Shown here piece after piece: positions 41,585 to 50,977 of a stretch of DNA of 64,000 nucleotides. The notes under the pieces were generated by a model. The model did not search any database. It saw only the letters and a list, made by a program, of their open reading frames with translations, and was not told the origin of the DNA. Origin of the DNA: CBFFRJ01 sp965644225 (lineage in GTDB: Bacteria; Pseudomonadota; Gammaproteobacteria; Enterobacterales; Enterobacteriaceae); assembly GCF_965644225.1 (NCBI RefSeq), contig NZ_CBFFRJ010000008.1, positions 1 to 64,000 on the forward strand, in the 5' to 3' direction. The translations under genes were made by a program, and so were the position numbers. Numbering within the stretch: the first letter of the stretch is position 1; every line of letters begins with the position of its first letter.

Positions 41585-43036
41585 ATGCGCATAGCTGTTG
41601 GCGGAATACATATTGAATGCAGCACCTTCAATCCTGTTTTAACTCATGAAGAAGAGTTCCGAATTGTTAAAGGCGAGAGCTTGCTGGATGCACCTTATTT
41701 TCAGTTTTTGCAGGATTACCCGGCGACATTTATGCCGACGCTGCATGCCAGATGTATTCCCGGCGGCCCGGTTGCGCGCGAAACCTATGAAAATTTTAAA
41801 GCTGAGTTTCTGGCGCGTCTGAAAGCAGCGCTGCCCGTTGATGGCCTGTATCTCGCCATGCACGGAGCAATGTATGTTGAAGGTATGGAAGATGCGGAAG
41901 GCGACTGGATCACCGCGGCCAGAGAGTGTGTCGGCGACAGCTGCCCTGTCGCCGTCAGCTACGATCTGCATGGCAACGTCACCCAGCGAATTATTGACGC
42001 CATTGATATGTATTCAACCTATCGCACTGCGCCACATATTGATATTGAAGAAACGATGCGCCGCTCCGTCACGATGCTGGTCAATAGCATTCAAACCGGC
42101 ATTCGTCCCGGCGTCGTGTGGGCGCCCATACCGGTCATGTTGCCTGGCGAGCGCACCAGCACCGAAGATGAGCCCGCGAAAAGCCTCTACGCCACATTAC
42201 CTGTAAGCGACACGATTCCCGGTATCCTGGACAGCTCCTTGATGGTCGGATACGTGTGGGCCGATGAACCACGCGCTACCGCAGCGGCGATTTTCACGGG
42301 CACCGATGCGGCAGTGCTCAAACAGCAGGCAGAAAAACTGGCGCAGTATTACTGGGATGTACGGGAAGAATTTGTTTTCGGCTGTCGTACCGGCACCCTG
42401 CAGGCCACCGTCCAGCAAGCTATCGCCAGCACGACGTTCCCGGTGATCCTGGCAGATTCCGGAGATAACCCAACCGGCGGCGGCGTGGGCGATCGCGCAG
42501 ATATGCTGGCGGAGTTATTACGGCAAAATGCGCAACACACCCTGATTGCCGGGATCATGGACGCTCAGGCCACCCAGGCGGCATTCAGCGCCGGTGTGGG
42601 AGCCACAATAGAACTCACGCTCGGCGCAAGCCTCGACCCGGCGGGTAAAAGCGTGAGCGCACATTTCACCGTCAAAAATTTGCTTGCCGCCGGTGAACAT
42701 AGCAATGCCAACCAGGCGGTACTGCAAACCGCAGGCATCACGGTGGTGGTGGCTGACCGTCGTCGTCCTTACCACGACATTGCTGATTTCACGAGCCTGG
42801 GATTAGACCCCGCCACGGTGAAGATTCTGGTCGTCAAATCCGGCTATTTGTCGCCAGAGTTAGCTCCGCTGGCGAATCCTAACCTTATGGCGTTATCAGA
42901 AGGTGTGGTCGATCAGGATATTGAACGTGTTCCGCGTTTGCGTATGTTCACCAAAACCTGGCCATTTGCCCGCGACATTGATTTTACGCCAAAAGTTTTT
43001 GCGTCTGCCCGCGCCCCCTTTTCCCTGGAGTCATGA
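41585..43036 (+). CDS. M81 family metallopeptidase (MlrC-like)
   Basis: A 483-aa protein of the M81 family (DUF1485 N-terminal plus MlrC C-terminal domains). Motifs: GGIHIECSTFNPV near 7-19 and DGLYLAMHGAMYVEGMEDAE near 86-105. The metal-site region SYDLHGNVTQRI lies near 124-135, and ADSGDNPTGGGVGDRADMLA near 293-312 in the C-terminal domain. The family prototype, microcystinase C, cleaves a linear tetrapeptide. ATG 41585 follows GAGG; the frame is open upstream inside the regulator gene but is not coding there. No signal peptide, so it acts on an imported peptide in the cytosol. Confidence 0.88.
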   Translation: MRIAVGGIHIECSTFNPVLTHEEEFRIVKGESLLDAPYFQFLQDYPATFMPTLHARCIPGGPVARETYENFKAEFLARLKAALPVDGLYLAMHGAMYVEGMEDAEGDWITAARECVGDSCPVAVSYDLHGNVTQRIIDAIDMYSTYRTAPHIDIEETMRRSVTMLVNSIQTGIRPGVVWAPIPVMLPGERTSTEDEPAKSLYATLPVSDTIPGILDSSLMVGYVWADEPRATAAAIFTGTDAAVLKQQAEKLAQYYWDVREEFVFGCRTGTLQATVQQAIASTTFPVILADSGDNPTGGGVGDRADMLAELLRQNAQHTLIAGIMDAQATQAAFSAGVGATIELTLGASLDPAGKSVSAHFTVKNLLAAGEHSNANQAVLQTAGITVVVADRRRPYHDIADFTSLGLDPATVKILVVKSGYLSPELAPLANPNLMALSEGVVDQDIERVPRLRMFTKTWPFARDIDFTPKVFASARAPFSLES

Positions 43037-43039
43037 TTA

Positions 43040-44857
43040 ATGAAAACCATAACGCCATCTCCGGTGCTCACTGTCGAAAATTTATCCGTATCTTTTCGCC
43101 ACGGTGATAACTGGCAAAAGGTCGTGCGAAATATCAATTTTACTATTGCTCCAGGCGAAACACTGGCCATTGTCGGTGAGTCTGGTTCAGGTAAAAGCGT
43201 CACGGCGATGGCGATTATGCGTTTACTTTCACCCCGCGCATCACGGATTGAAGGCACGGTGAACCTGTGTGGAAAATCATTATTGACGCAATCGGAACAA
43301 CAGATGCGCACCATTCGCGGCGCTGACGTGGCGATGATTTTCCAGGAGCCGATGACCAGTCTGAATCCGGCCTTTACTATTGGTCATCAAATTGCGGAAG
43401 TGTTTATCCAGCACCAGAAGCTCTCCAGAGCGCAGGCCAAAAAAGAGGCCCTGGCCCTGCTCGAAAAAGTACGTATTCCTCATGCCGAACAGCGGTTCGA
43501 TGAATACCCGCATCAATTCTCTGGCGGCATGCGCCAGCGCGTCATGATCGCTATGGCGCTGGCACTGAAACCTAAGCTATTGATTGCCGACGAACCCACC
43601 ACCGCGCTTGATGTAACAATTCAGGGGCAAATCATTGATTTAATAAAGGTATTGCAGGAAGAAAATAATACGGCAGTGCTGTTTATTACCCATGATATGG
43701 AGGTCGTCGCTGAAACCGCTGACCGCACGCTGGTGATGTTCCGCGGTGATGCGATTGAGTGTGAACAGACCCCAACGCTGTTTGCCGCACCGCAACAACC
43801 CTATACCAGAGCACTCTTATCCTCTGTACCTGCGGCGGGTGAAATGGATGGGATGACGACGCCGTGTAAATTCCCTTCGGTGGATTTGCAGACCGGGGAG
43901 ACATCTTACTTTCAACCCGAACCAGGGCTCGCAGATAACTCGCCGCCGCCTGTTCTGAGCGTTAAAAACCTGGTGACCCATTTCCCCGTCAGGAAAGGTT
44001 TCTTCAACCAGCTTGTCGGGCATATTCGTGCCGTTGACAATATCAGCTTCGATTTATGGCCAGGTGAAACATTGTCGCTGGTAGGTGAGTCCGGGTGTGG
44101 CAAGTCGACCACCGGTCGCAGCCTGATTCGCTTAGTTGAGGCACAATCTGGCGAAGTCTTCCTTAACGGGCACAATGTTCTGCAGGCCGGGGCTGCGGAA
44201 CAAAAGCGGCTGCGTCAGGATATTCAGATGATCTTTCAGGACCCGTTCGCCAGCCTCAATCCTCGTTTAAAAGTGCAGGAAGCGTTGATCGAACCCTTAC
44301 TGGAAAATGGCCTGGCAACCCGTAAAGAGGCGCTGGCCCGTTCTCAGGAACTGATTGAGAAAGTGGGGTTGAGCGTCGCGGCGTTAAACCGTTACCCACA
44401 CGAATTTTCCGGCGGGCAGCGTCAGCGAATCTGTATTGCCCGCGCCCTGGCGATGAACCCGAAGGTGATTATTGCGGATGAGTCCGTCTCTGCGCTGGAT
44501 GTTTCGGTAAAAGCCCAGGTGGTCAATCTGCTTATTGAATTACAGCGAACGATGCAGATCGCTTTCCTGTTTATTTCCCATGATATGGCGGTTATTGAAC
44601 GGGTTAGTCACCGCGTAGCGGTGATGTATTTAGGTGAAATCGTCGAAATTGGCCCCCGTCAGGCAATCTTCAACAACCCTCAACATCCCTATACCCGAAA
44701 ACTTATTGCGGCAATTCCTAAAACCGATCCGGCGCGCCGTCATCTGCGTCGTGAAATCAATAATGACGAGCTGCCAACGCCGTTTCGCGCCAAAGATTAT
44801 CAGCGCCCTGCCCGTCACTATGAGCAGGTCGGTGCTCAACATTGGGTCATGCGTTAG
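43040..44857 (+). CDS. Fused double ATPase of a peptide-type ABC importer (GsiA-like)
   Basis: A 605-aa protein with two complete ABC modules, as in GsiA or DppD-DppF fusions. The first covers 1-265 (Walker A GESGSGKSV near 51-59, signature FSGGMRQRVMIAMAL, Walker B LLIADEPTTALD). The second covers about 310-590 (GESGCGKSTTGRSL, FSGGQRQRICIARAL, VIIADESVSALD, where the usual Pro of DEPxSALD is Ser). C-terminal oligopeptide-transporter extensions (PYTRALLSSVPA and PYTRKLIAAIPK) confirm the peptide/nickel class. It starts three bases after the M81 gene and powers the permeases encoded at 36881-38663. Confidence 0.93.
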   Translation: MKTITPSPVLTVENLSVSFRHGDNWQKVVRNINFTIAPGETLAIVGESGSGKSVTAMAIMRLLSPRASRIEGTVNLCGKSLLTQSEQQMRTIRGADVAMIFQEPMTSLNPAFTIGHQIAEVFIQHQKLSRAQAKKEALALLEKVRIPHAEQRFDEYPHQFSGGMRQRVMIAMALALKPKLLIADEPTTALDVTIQGQIIDLIKVLQEENNTAVLFITHDMEVVAETADRTLVMFRGDAIECEQTPTLFAAPQQPYTRALLSSVPAAGEMDGMTTPCKFPSVDLQTGETSYFQPEPGLADNSPPPVLSVKNLVTHFPVRKGFFNQLVGHIRAVDNISFDLWPGETLSLVGESGCGKSTTGRSLIRLVEAQSGEVFLNGHNVLQAGAAEQKRLRQDIQMIFQDPFASLNPRLKVQEALIEPLLENGLATRKEALARSQELIEKVGLSVAALNRYPHEFSGGQRQRICIARALAMNPKVIIADESVSALDVSVKAQVVNLLIELQRTMQIAFLFISHDMAVIERVSHRVAVMYLGEIVEIGPRQAIFNNPQHPYTRKLIAAIPKTDPARRHLRREINNDELPTPFRAKDYQRPARHYEQVGAQHWVMR

Positions 44858-44885
44858 CCGCTGATGCGGTTTATTCGCCTTATAT

Positions 44886-44936
44886 CATACCGACTGAATG
44901 CACCGCCGTTGCGGGCGCATTCAGTCGGTATGTTTT
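44886..44936. terminator. Strong terminator between the ABC ATPase gene and aphA
   Basis: CATACCGACTGAATGC and GCATTCAGTCGGTATG form a perfect 16-bp stem followed by TTTT on the plus strand. It ends the plus-strand operon and probably also convergent aphA. Confidence 0.85.
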
Positions 44937-45642
44937 AATACTCAGAATTAACAATCACCTCTTCACCATACTTACCCGCCAGCGGCAGGGGACGGTACGT
45001 CGAGTTAGATGCCCGCAGAACACGCACCGGGCGCGCCTGGGCCTCTTTGGCCGCGGTGATGTCATTGTCTGAATCGCCGTAAAAGATTTTTATCTTCTTA
45101 TCCACCAGCCATTGGGTTTTCGTGTTTTGCCCTGGCTTGTCACCGGCGAAAATCACCGGGTTAAGATTAGCCGCAGGGATCAGGAAATCATCCTGCAAGG
45201 TTTTGGTCACGGTCTCGGTCGCCGTCTGGCTGCGGCCGGTAACAAAGTAAATGCTGTCGCCACGCTTCACATGCATGGTGATAAGCGCACGGGCGACCTC
45301 TTTTGGAATGCTGAACTCATCCCAGCCATTATTCATCTTTTCCCAGAACGCCGGGTTTTGCAGATAAGCTTCGCTGTCGGGTGAGTAAGTTTTCTTGCCG
45401 CGCCAGAACCCCGGGCTTGAGAAGAGCACGGTATCGTCGATATCAAATCCCACCGCCATTGGCGGGCGATCTGCAAGGCTGCTTTCAATCTGCGCCACCG
45501 AGACCCAATGGATCGGCGCCTGCTCAGCCAGTTTGGCCACATTGGTGCCAACGGCATTATCCGGAACAGGTGTGGAGGCAAGAGCAGATCCCGCGCTGAA
45601 AAGCGAAAACGACAAGCAAAGCGCTAATGTAATCTTTCGCAT
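44935..45642 (-). CDS. aphA: Class B acid phosphatase AphA
   Basis: A 235-aa periplasmic non-specific phosphatase and phosphotransferase (E. coli 237 aa). A signal peptide ends near SALAS. The HAD active site AVGFDIDDTVLFSSPGFW has the nucleophile Asp in DIDDT near 68-72. YFVTGRSQTATETV supplies motif II. The metal-binding Asp pair is in FYGDSDNDITAA near 188-199. It acts on nucleotides and other organic phosphomonoesters. It keeps its usual place next to tyrB, although yjbQ on its other side has been lost. Confidence 0.95.
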   Translation of the reverse strand: MRKITLALCLSFSLFSAGSALASTPVPDNAVGTNVAKLAEQAPIHWVSVAQIESSLADRPPMAVGFDIDDTVLFSSPGFWRGKKTYSPDSEAYLQNPAFWEKMNNGWDEFSIPKEVARALITMHVKRGDSIYFVTGRSQTATETVTKTLQDDFLIPAANLNPVIFAGDKPGQNTKTQWLVDKKIKIFYGDSDNDITAAKEAQARPVRVLRASNSTYRPLPLAGKYGEEVIVNSEY

Positions 45643-45756
45643 ATTTATCCCTAAATTTTCAGTTTGTTATGCTTCGAATTTGTACAACGGCTCAAAAAAC
45701 TCTTCGACCATACCGTCGATAGAGGGGTAAGGGAAGGCGTTTGTGCGAGGCTGGCT

Positions 45757-45783
45757 GATTTTCCTCCCTTGCGGGAGGAAAAT
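45757..45783 (-). terminator. Terminator of tyrB
   Basis: ATTTTCCTCCC-ttgc-GGGAGGAAAAT, an 11-bp perfect stem directly after the tyrB stop. Its T-rich right arm on the minus strand gives a U-tract. Confidence 0.85.
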
Positions 45784-45791
45784 ATCAAACA

Positions 45792-46985
45792 TTACATCAC
45801 GGCCGCGAAGGCCTGCGCCACGCGGTGCACGTTGCGGCTGTTAAGACCGGCAACACACATACGCCCGCTGGCGATAAGGTAGACACCAAACTCTTCACGC
45901 AGCCTGTCAACCTGGGCGGCGCTCAGGCCGGTGTAGCTGAACATGCCGCGCTGCTTAAGCAGATAGTCAAAATTTCCGCCTGGTACGGTCTCTTTCAGCA
46001 CATCAACCAGCGTCTGGCGCATGGCCAGAATACGGGTGCGCATGGTCTCCACTTCCGCAAGCCAGGACGCTTTCAGCGCCGTATCGCCCAGCACGGTTGC
46101 CACGACCTGGGCACCGAAATTCGGCGGGCTGGAGTAGTTACGACGCACCGTCGCTTTCAGTTGCCCCAGCACACGGGAAGCCGTTTCAGCATCTTCACAG
46201 ACAATCGACAGGCCACCGACACGCTCACCGTACAGCGAGAAGATCTTCGAGAAGGAGTTGCTCACCAGCGCAGGCAAACCGGCATCGGCAATCGCGCGAA
46301 TAGCATAAGCATCTTCTTCCATCCCGGCGCCAAAGCCCTGATAGGCAATGTCGAGGAAGGGGATCAGGTTGCGTGCTTTAAGCAGGCTTACCACCTCATC
46401 CCATTGCGCGTTGGTCAAATCTGAACCGGTCGGGTTATGGCAGCATGGATGCAACAGGACGATACTTTGCTCCGGCAGGGTTGCCAGTTTCTCGAGCAGC
46501 GCGTTGAAACGCACGCCGTTGGTTTCACTGTCAAACCACGGGTAGGTGGCAACCGTAAAGCCCGCGCCCTCAAAGATGGCGACATGGTTTTCCCAGGTCG
46601 GATCGCTTACCCAGACGCCGGAGTTCGGGAAATAGCGCTTAAGAAAATCCGCCCCCACTTTCAGCGCGCCTGAGCCGCCCAGCGTCTGAATGGTGGCAAC
46701 GCGTTTTTGCGTCAGTACCGGGTGGTCTGCGCCAAACAGCAAGGGTGCGATGGTGTGGCGATAGCTGTTCAGTCCTTCCATCGGCAGGTAGAGAGACGCG
46801 CCATGCGGCTGGGCATTGAGACGGGCTTCAGCTTCGGCAACAGCCTGCAAGCGCGGAATGATGCCGTCTTCATTGTAATAGAGCCCGATGCTGAGATTAA
46901 CTTTGTCGCTGCGCGGATCGTCTTTAAAACGCTCCATCAGCGTCAGGATGGGGTCGCCCGCATAGGCGTCAACTTTCTGAAACAC
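45792..46985 (-). CDS. tyrB: Aromatic amino acid aminotransferase TyrB
   Basis: A 397-aa PLP-dependent class I transaminase (E. coli 397 aa), forming tyrosine and phenylalanine (and leucine, in part) from their keto acids with glutamate. Conserved: MFQKVDAYAGDPILTLMERF start, the cofactor region HPCCHNPTG near 187-195, the PLP lysine in SNSFSKIFSLYGERVG near 242-257, and the carboxylate-binding Arg in SGRMCVAGLN near 375-384. It lies downstream of alr in the same direction with about 120 bp between. E. coli tyrB is repressed by TyrR; I did not find a convincing TyrR box pair here. Confidence 0.97.
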   Translation of the reverse strand: MFQKVDAYAGDPILTLMERFKDDPRSDKVNLSIGLYYNEDGIIPRLQAVAEAEARLNAQPHGASLYLPMEGLNSYRHTIAPLLFGADHPVLTQKRVATIQTLGGSGALKVGADFLKRYFPNSGVWVSDPTWENHVAIFEGAGFTVATYPWFDSETNGVRFNALLEKLATLPEQSIVLLHPCCHNPTGSDLTNAQWDEVVSLLKARNLIPFLDIAYQGFGAGMEEDAYAIRAIADAGLPALVSNSFSKIFSLYGERVGGLSIVCEDAETASRVLGQLKATVRRNYSSPPNFGAQVVATVLGDTALKASWLAEVETMRTRILAMRQTLVDVLKETVPGGNFDYLLKQRGMFSYTGLSAAQVDRLREEFGVYLIASGRMCVAGLNSRNVHRVAQAFAAVM

Positions 46986-47106
46986 GAGGTGGTTCTCCAG
47001 GTTTACAGTGGCAAGAGAACCACAATAAACCGGAAGCGGAGGAAGGTCGAGAGGGATCTGAATGGGCGCGGCCTGATCCCTCTTCCAACATGATGCAGGC
47101 GGTGCA

Positions 47107-48186
47107 TTAATCCACGTATTGCAGCCCAGCGCGTGAAGTCAGGCGGGTAATCAGCTCATAAGCGCTGATGCCCGTAATCCGGGCAATACGCTCAACGGGT
47201 AGGCCCTCGCCCCAGAACACCACCGCATCACCCACTTTATCCTGCGCCTGTGGCCCTAAATCGACACAGATCATGTCCATCGCCACGCGTCCGACGATCG
47301 GCACTTCGCGCCCGTTAACCAGTACCGGCGTGCCGGAAGGGGCAGAGCGTGGATAACCGTCACCGTAGCCCATCGCCACCACGCCAAGGCGGGTATCACG
47401 CTCACTGACCCAGCTTCCGCCGTAGCCCACGGCTTCACCCGCTTTGTGCTCACGCACGGCAATCAGACCCGAGGTAAAAGTCATCGCCGGCTTAAAGCCG
47501 AAATCCTCACCCCAGGGATGGCTGTCGAGGGGCGATACGCCATACAGAATAATGCCGGGACGGATCCAGTCGAAATGGGCCTGCGGCCACAGCAGCGTGC
47601 CGCCGGATGCAGCGATAGAGCGCAGGCCTGGTTTGCCTTCGCTGAAGGTGGTGAAGATATCCAGCTGACGTTCGGTGGCGCCGCAGTCGGGCTCATCGGC
47701 GCGGGCAAAATGGCTGACGATATTCACCGGCTGACGCACGTTTTTGCACTGCGTCAGGCGTTGATAAAAGGCTTCTGCCTCGTCCGGCCGCACACCTAAG
47801 CGGTGCATACCGGTATCGAGCTTCATCCACACGCTAACCGGTTCAGCAAGATCGGCGGCTTCCAGGGCGGTAAGTTGCTCTACGCTATGCACCACGGTGT
47901 CAAAACGATGGGCAGAAACCAGCGGCAGCTCGTCGGCAGTAAAAAAGCCTTCGAGTAACAGGATGGGATGGGTGATGCCCGCTTCGCGCAGACGCAGGGC
48001 CTCTTCGAGACGGGCGACACCGAAAGCATCGGCATCAGGGAGCGTTCGCGCGGTCTCAACAAGACCGTGTCCGTAGGCGTTCGCTTTCACAACCGCCACC
48101 AGACGGCTGGCGGGAGCCAGTTCGCGCAGGCGTTGCAGATTGTGTCGCAGAGCGCGGCGGTTGACTACAACAGTTGCCGCTTGCAT
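47107..48186 (-). CDS. alr: Alanine racemase Alr
   Basis: A 359-aa PLP-dependent biosynthetic alanine racemase (E. coli 359 aa) that makes D-alanine for peptidoglycan. The PLP lysine is in AVVKANAYGHGLVE near 31-44. The second catalytic residue, Tyr, lies in AVGYGGSWVSERDT near 252-265. RVAMDMICVDLGP near 296-308 is the C-terminal substrate region. It follows dnaB by 33 bp in the same direction, so co-transcription is likely. Confidence 0.97.
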   Translation of the reverse strand: MQAATVVVNRRALRHNLQRLRELAPASRLVAVVKANAYGHGLVETARTLPDADAFGVARLEEALRLREAGITHPILLLEGFFTADELPLVSAHRFDTVVHSVEQLTALEAADLAEPVSVWMKLDTGMHRLGVRPDEAEAFYQRLTQCKNVRQPVNIVSHFARADEPDCGATERQLDIFTTFSEGKPGLRSIAASGGTLLWPQAHFDWIRPGIILYGVSPLDSHPWGEDFGFKPAMTFTSGLIAVREHKAGEAVGYGGSWVSERDTRLGVVAMGYGDGYPRSAPSGTPVLVNGREVPIVGRVAMDMICVDLGPQAQDKVGDAVVFWGEGLPVERIARITGISAYELITRLTSRAGLQYVD

Positions 48187-48219
48187 TTGAAATCCTTATT
48201 AAAAGAAGGATGACGAGGA

Positions 48220-49626
48220 TTATTCGTCGTCGTATTGCGGCCCCGCATAATTATCAAAGCGAGACCATTGCCCGTTAAAGGTCAGGCGCACCGTACCAAT
48301 AGGGCCGTTACGCTGCTTACCAATAATAATCTCGGCGATACCTTTCAGATCGCTGTTCTCGTGATAAACCTCATCACGGTAGATAAACATAATCAGGTCA
48401 GCATCCTGCTCAATGGATCCGGACTCACGCAGGTCGGAGTTTACCGGGCGCTTATCGGCACGTTGTTCCAGCGAGCGGTTAAGCTGCGACAGCGCCACGA
48501 CGGGCACATGTAACTCTTTCGCCAGTGCTTTCAGGGAACGGGAGATCTCGGCGATTTCCAGCGTACGGTTGTCGGAAAGCGACGGGACGCGCATCAGCTG
48601 AAGGTAGTCGATCATGATAAGGCCAATCCCATCATGCTCGCGGGCGATACGTCGCGCACGGGAGCGCACTTCTGTTGGCGTCAGGCCAGAGGAGTCATCG
48701 ATATAGATGTTACGTTTTTCCAGCAGGATCCCCATGGTGCCGGAGATACGCGCCCAGTCTTCGTCTTCAAGCTGACCGGTACGGATACGGGTCTGATCCA
48801 CGCGGGAGAGCGAGGCCAGAGAACGCATCATAATCTGCTCGGAGGGCATCTCAAGGCTGAAGATCAGCACCGGCTTATCCTGCAGCATGGCTGCATTTTC
48901 GACGAGGTTCATCGCAAATGTCGTTTTACCCATCGAAGGACGCGCCGCAACGATAATCAGGTCCGACGGCTGCAAACCAGCGGTTTTCTTGTTGAGATCA
49001 TCGTAGCCAGTGTTCACACCCGTGACACCGTCGTGCGGTTGCTGGAACAGTTGCTCAATACGCGCAACCGTCGCCTCCAGCACATCGGCAATGTTTTTCG
49101 GCCCTTCGTCTTTGTTGGCGCGACTTTCGGCTATTTTGAAAACCCGCGACTCTGCAAGGTCGAGCAGGTCTTCACTGGTGCGGCCCTGAGGATCAAAACC
49201 GGCGCTGGCAATTTCGTTCGCCACCGCGATCATCTCACGCACAACCGCACGTTCACGCACGATATCGGCGTAAGCACTGATGTTCGCCGCACTTGGCGTA
49301 TTTTTTGACAGCTCCGCAAGGTAGGCAAAGCCACCAACGCTGTCTAACTGGCCCTGCAACTCCAGCGATTCTGCCAGCGTAATCAGGTCGATGGGCTTGC
49401 CCATCTCCTGCAAACGGTGCATCTCAGTAAAAATATGGCGGTGCGGACGGGTGTAGAAATCTTCTGATACAACGCGTTCTGCCACGTCGTCCCAGCGCTC
49501 GTTATCCAGCATTAAACCGCCCAACACTGACTGCTCCGCTTCAATAGAATGAGGCGGAACTTTCATTCCCTCGAGCTGAAAGTCGCGGGGTTCTGTCTGT
49601 TTGTTGAAGGGTTTATTTCCTGCCAT
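48220..49626 (-). CDS. dnaB: Replicative DNA helicase DnaB
   Basis: A 468-aa hexameric 5'-3' replicative helicase (E. coli 471 aa). The N-terminal primase-interaction domain starts at PHSIEAEQSVLGGLMLDNER. A linker helix contacts the neighbouring subunit. The RecA-like domain has Walker A ARPSMGKTTFA near 229-239, Walker B GLIMIDYLQLM near 331-341, and arginine finger region RESGSIEQDAD. The short N-terminal arm is three residues shorter than in E. coli. It is divergent from qorA. Confidence 0.98.
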   Translation of the reverse strand: MAGNKPFNKQTEPRDFQLEGMKVPPHSIEAEQSVLGGLMLDNERWDDVAERVVSEDFYTRPHRHIFTEMHRLQEMGKPIDLITLAESLELQGQLDSVGGFAYLAELSKNTPSAANISAYADIVRERAVVREMIAVANEIASAGFDPQGRTSEDLLDLAESRVFKIAESRANKDEGPKNIADVLEATVARIEQLFQQPHDGVTGVNTGYDDLNKKTAGLQPSDLIIVAARPSMGKTTFAMNLVENAAMLQDKPVLIFSLEMPSEQIMMRSLASLSRVDQTRIRTGQLEDEDWARISGTMGILLEKRNIYIDDSSGLTPTEVRSRARRIAREHDGIGLIMIDYLQLMRVPSLSDNRTLEIAEISRSLKALAKELHVPVVALSQLNRSLEQRADKRPVNSDLRESGSIEQDADLIMFIYRDEVYHENSDLKGIAEIIIGKQRNGPIGTVRLTFNGQWSRFDNYAGPQYDDE

Positions 49627-49686
49627 AGTGAATGGAGTTACCGAGATAGAGAATGGGTCGAAAGATTATCACATTCAGGAGGAAGC

Positions 49687-50670
49687 ATGGCGACAAGAAT
49701 CGAATTTCACCAGCATGGTGGCCCGGACGTACTGAAAAGCGTTGAGTTCACCCCCGCCGACCCGGCGGCCAACGAGATACAGGTAGAAAACAAAGCCATT
49801 GGCATTAACTATATCGATACCTATATCCGTAGCGGTCTCTACCCACCGCCGTCGCTGCCAAGTGGATTGGGCACTGAGGCGGCAGGCATCGTCAGCAAAA
49901 CCGGCAGCGGCGTTAAACATATCAAACCGGGCGATCGCGTGGTCTATGCCCAGTCGGGCTTAGGCGCTTACAGCTCAGTGCATAACGTCCCGGCAGACAA
50001 GGTCGCCATTCTGCCCAATTCCATCTCCTTTGAGCAGGCGGCAGCGTCCTTTCTGAAAGGTCTGACGGTCTTTTATCTGCTGCGTAAAACCTATGAGATC
50101 AAGCCGGATGAAGCGTTCCTGTTCCATGCGGCCGCTGGCGGCGTGGGATTGATTGCCTGCCAGTGGGCGAAGGCGCTGGGGGCGAAACTTATCGGCACGG
50201 TTGGCTCTGCGCAGAAAGGCCAGCGCGCATTGCAGGCCGGCGCCTGGCAGGTGATTAATTATCGCGAAGAGAACATTGTCGAGCGGGTGAAGGAGATTAC
50301 GGGCGGTAAAAAGGTGCGGGTTGTCTATGACTCAGTTGGCAAGGACACCTGGGAATACTCTCTCGATTGCCTGCAACGTCGCGGATTAATGGTCAGCTTT
50401 GGCAATGCCTCCGGGCCGGTTACCGGGGTCAATCTGGGGATCCTCAATCAGAAGGGATCGCTCTACGCCACCCGTCCTTCCCTGAACGGTTACGTAACCA
50501 ATCGCGAGGAGCTGGAAGAGGCGAGCCACGAGTTGTTCTCACTGATTGCCAGCGGGGTGATTAAAGTGGATGTGGCGGAAGGGCAGAAGTTTGCGTTGCA
50601 TGATGCACAGCGCGCACATGAAATACTGGAAAGCCGCGCAACCCAGGGGTCGAGTCTGCTGATCCCATGA
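49687..50670 (+). CDS. qorA: NADPH-dependent quinone oxidoreductase QorA
   Basis: A 327-aa zeta-crystallin-type medium-chain reductase, same length as E. coli QorA. Start MATRIEFHQHGGPDVLKSVE. The cofactor loop AAAGGVGLIACQWAKALGAK is near 148-167, and the end reads ESRATQGSSLLIP. It reduces quinones with NADPH in one-electron steps. ATG 49687 has GGAGGA nine bases upstream. It is divergent from dnaB across a 60-bp gap. Confidence 0.95.
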   Translation: MATRIEFHQHGGPDVLKSVEFTPADPAANEIQVENKAIGINYIDTYIRSGLYPPPSLPSGLGTEAAGIVSKTGSGVKHIKPGDRVVYAQSGLGAYSSVHNVPADKVAILPNSISFEQAAASFLKGLTVFYLLRKTYEIKPDEAFLFHAAAGGVGLIACQWAKALGAKLIGTVGSAQKGQRALQAGAWQVINYREENIVERVKEITGGKKVRVVYDSVGKDTWEYSLDCLQRRGLMVSFGNASGPVTGVNLGILNQKGSLYATRPSLNGYVTNREELEEASHELFSLIASGVIKVDVAEGQKFALHDAQRAHEILESRATQGSSLLIP

Positions 50671-50681
50671 TCAGCACCGCC

Positions 50682-50797
50682 AAAATAATTCAAGTTGCAG
50701 GAAGGCGACCAGAGAATGAATTCCCGGGAGCTTACTCGGGTAAGTAACCGGGATGAATGAGCGCAGCCAACACACCTGCAGCTCGAAGAATGATGGA
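50682..50797. repeat. ERIC element downstream of qorA
   Basis: Typical ERIC sequence: AATTCAAGTTGCAGGAAGGCG at one end, the core GGGAGCTTACTCGGGTAAGT, CAGCCAACACACCTGCAGCT near the other end. It forms a long imperfect hairpin of about 115 bp. It lies in the transcribed 3' region of qorA before the terminator. Confidence 0.88.
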
Positions 50798-50811
50798 GTG
50801 ACAAAGAATTA

Positions 50812-50840
50812 GGGCTTCCCGAGGGAAGCCCATTCTTTTT
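50812..50840 (+). terminator. Terminator of qorA
   Basis: GGGCTTCCC-ga-GGGAAGCCC, a perfect 9-bp stem followed by ATTCTTTTTT. From here to the pspG stop at 50978 I see no gene. Confidence 0.88.
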
Positions 50841-50977
50841 TAGTTCGGCTGTATGTAGGGTACAGCTCGATGAATTTGTTAACGACGCGATAGTGACAGA
50901 TTTGATATCTAAATCCTATTCGGTTCTTAGCAATGCGCCCGAAAAAGTGTCGAGGTTGTGATCGAACACTCAAACCT

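Noticed and set aside
44886..44936. Long inverted repeat as a transposon end
   Set aside because: It is a single 16-bp dyad followed by T residues between convergent genes, which is best explained as a terminator; no transposase or target duplication is seen.
46986..47106. TyrR boxes upstream of tyrB
   Set aside because: Only a half-site-like GTTTACA is visible; the paired TGTAAA-N6-TTTACA arrangement could not be made out.
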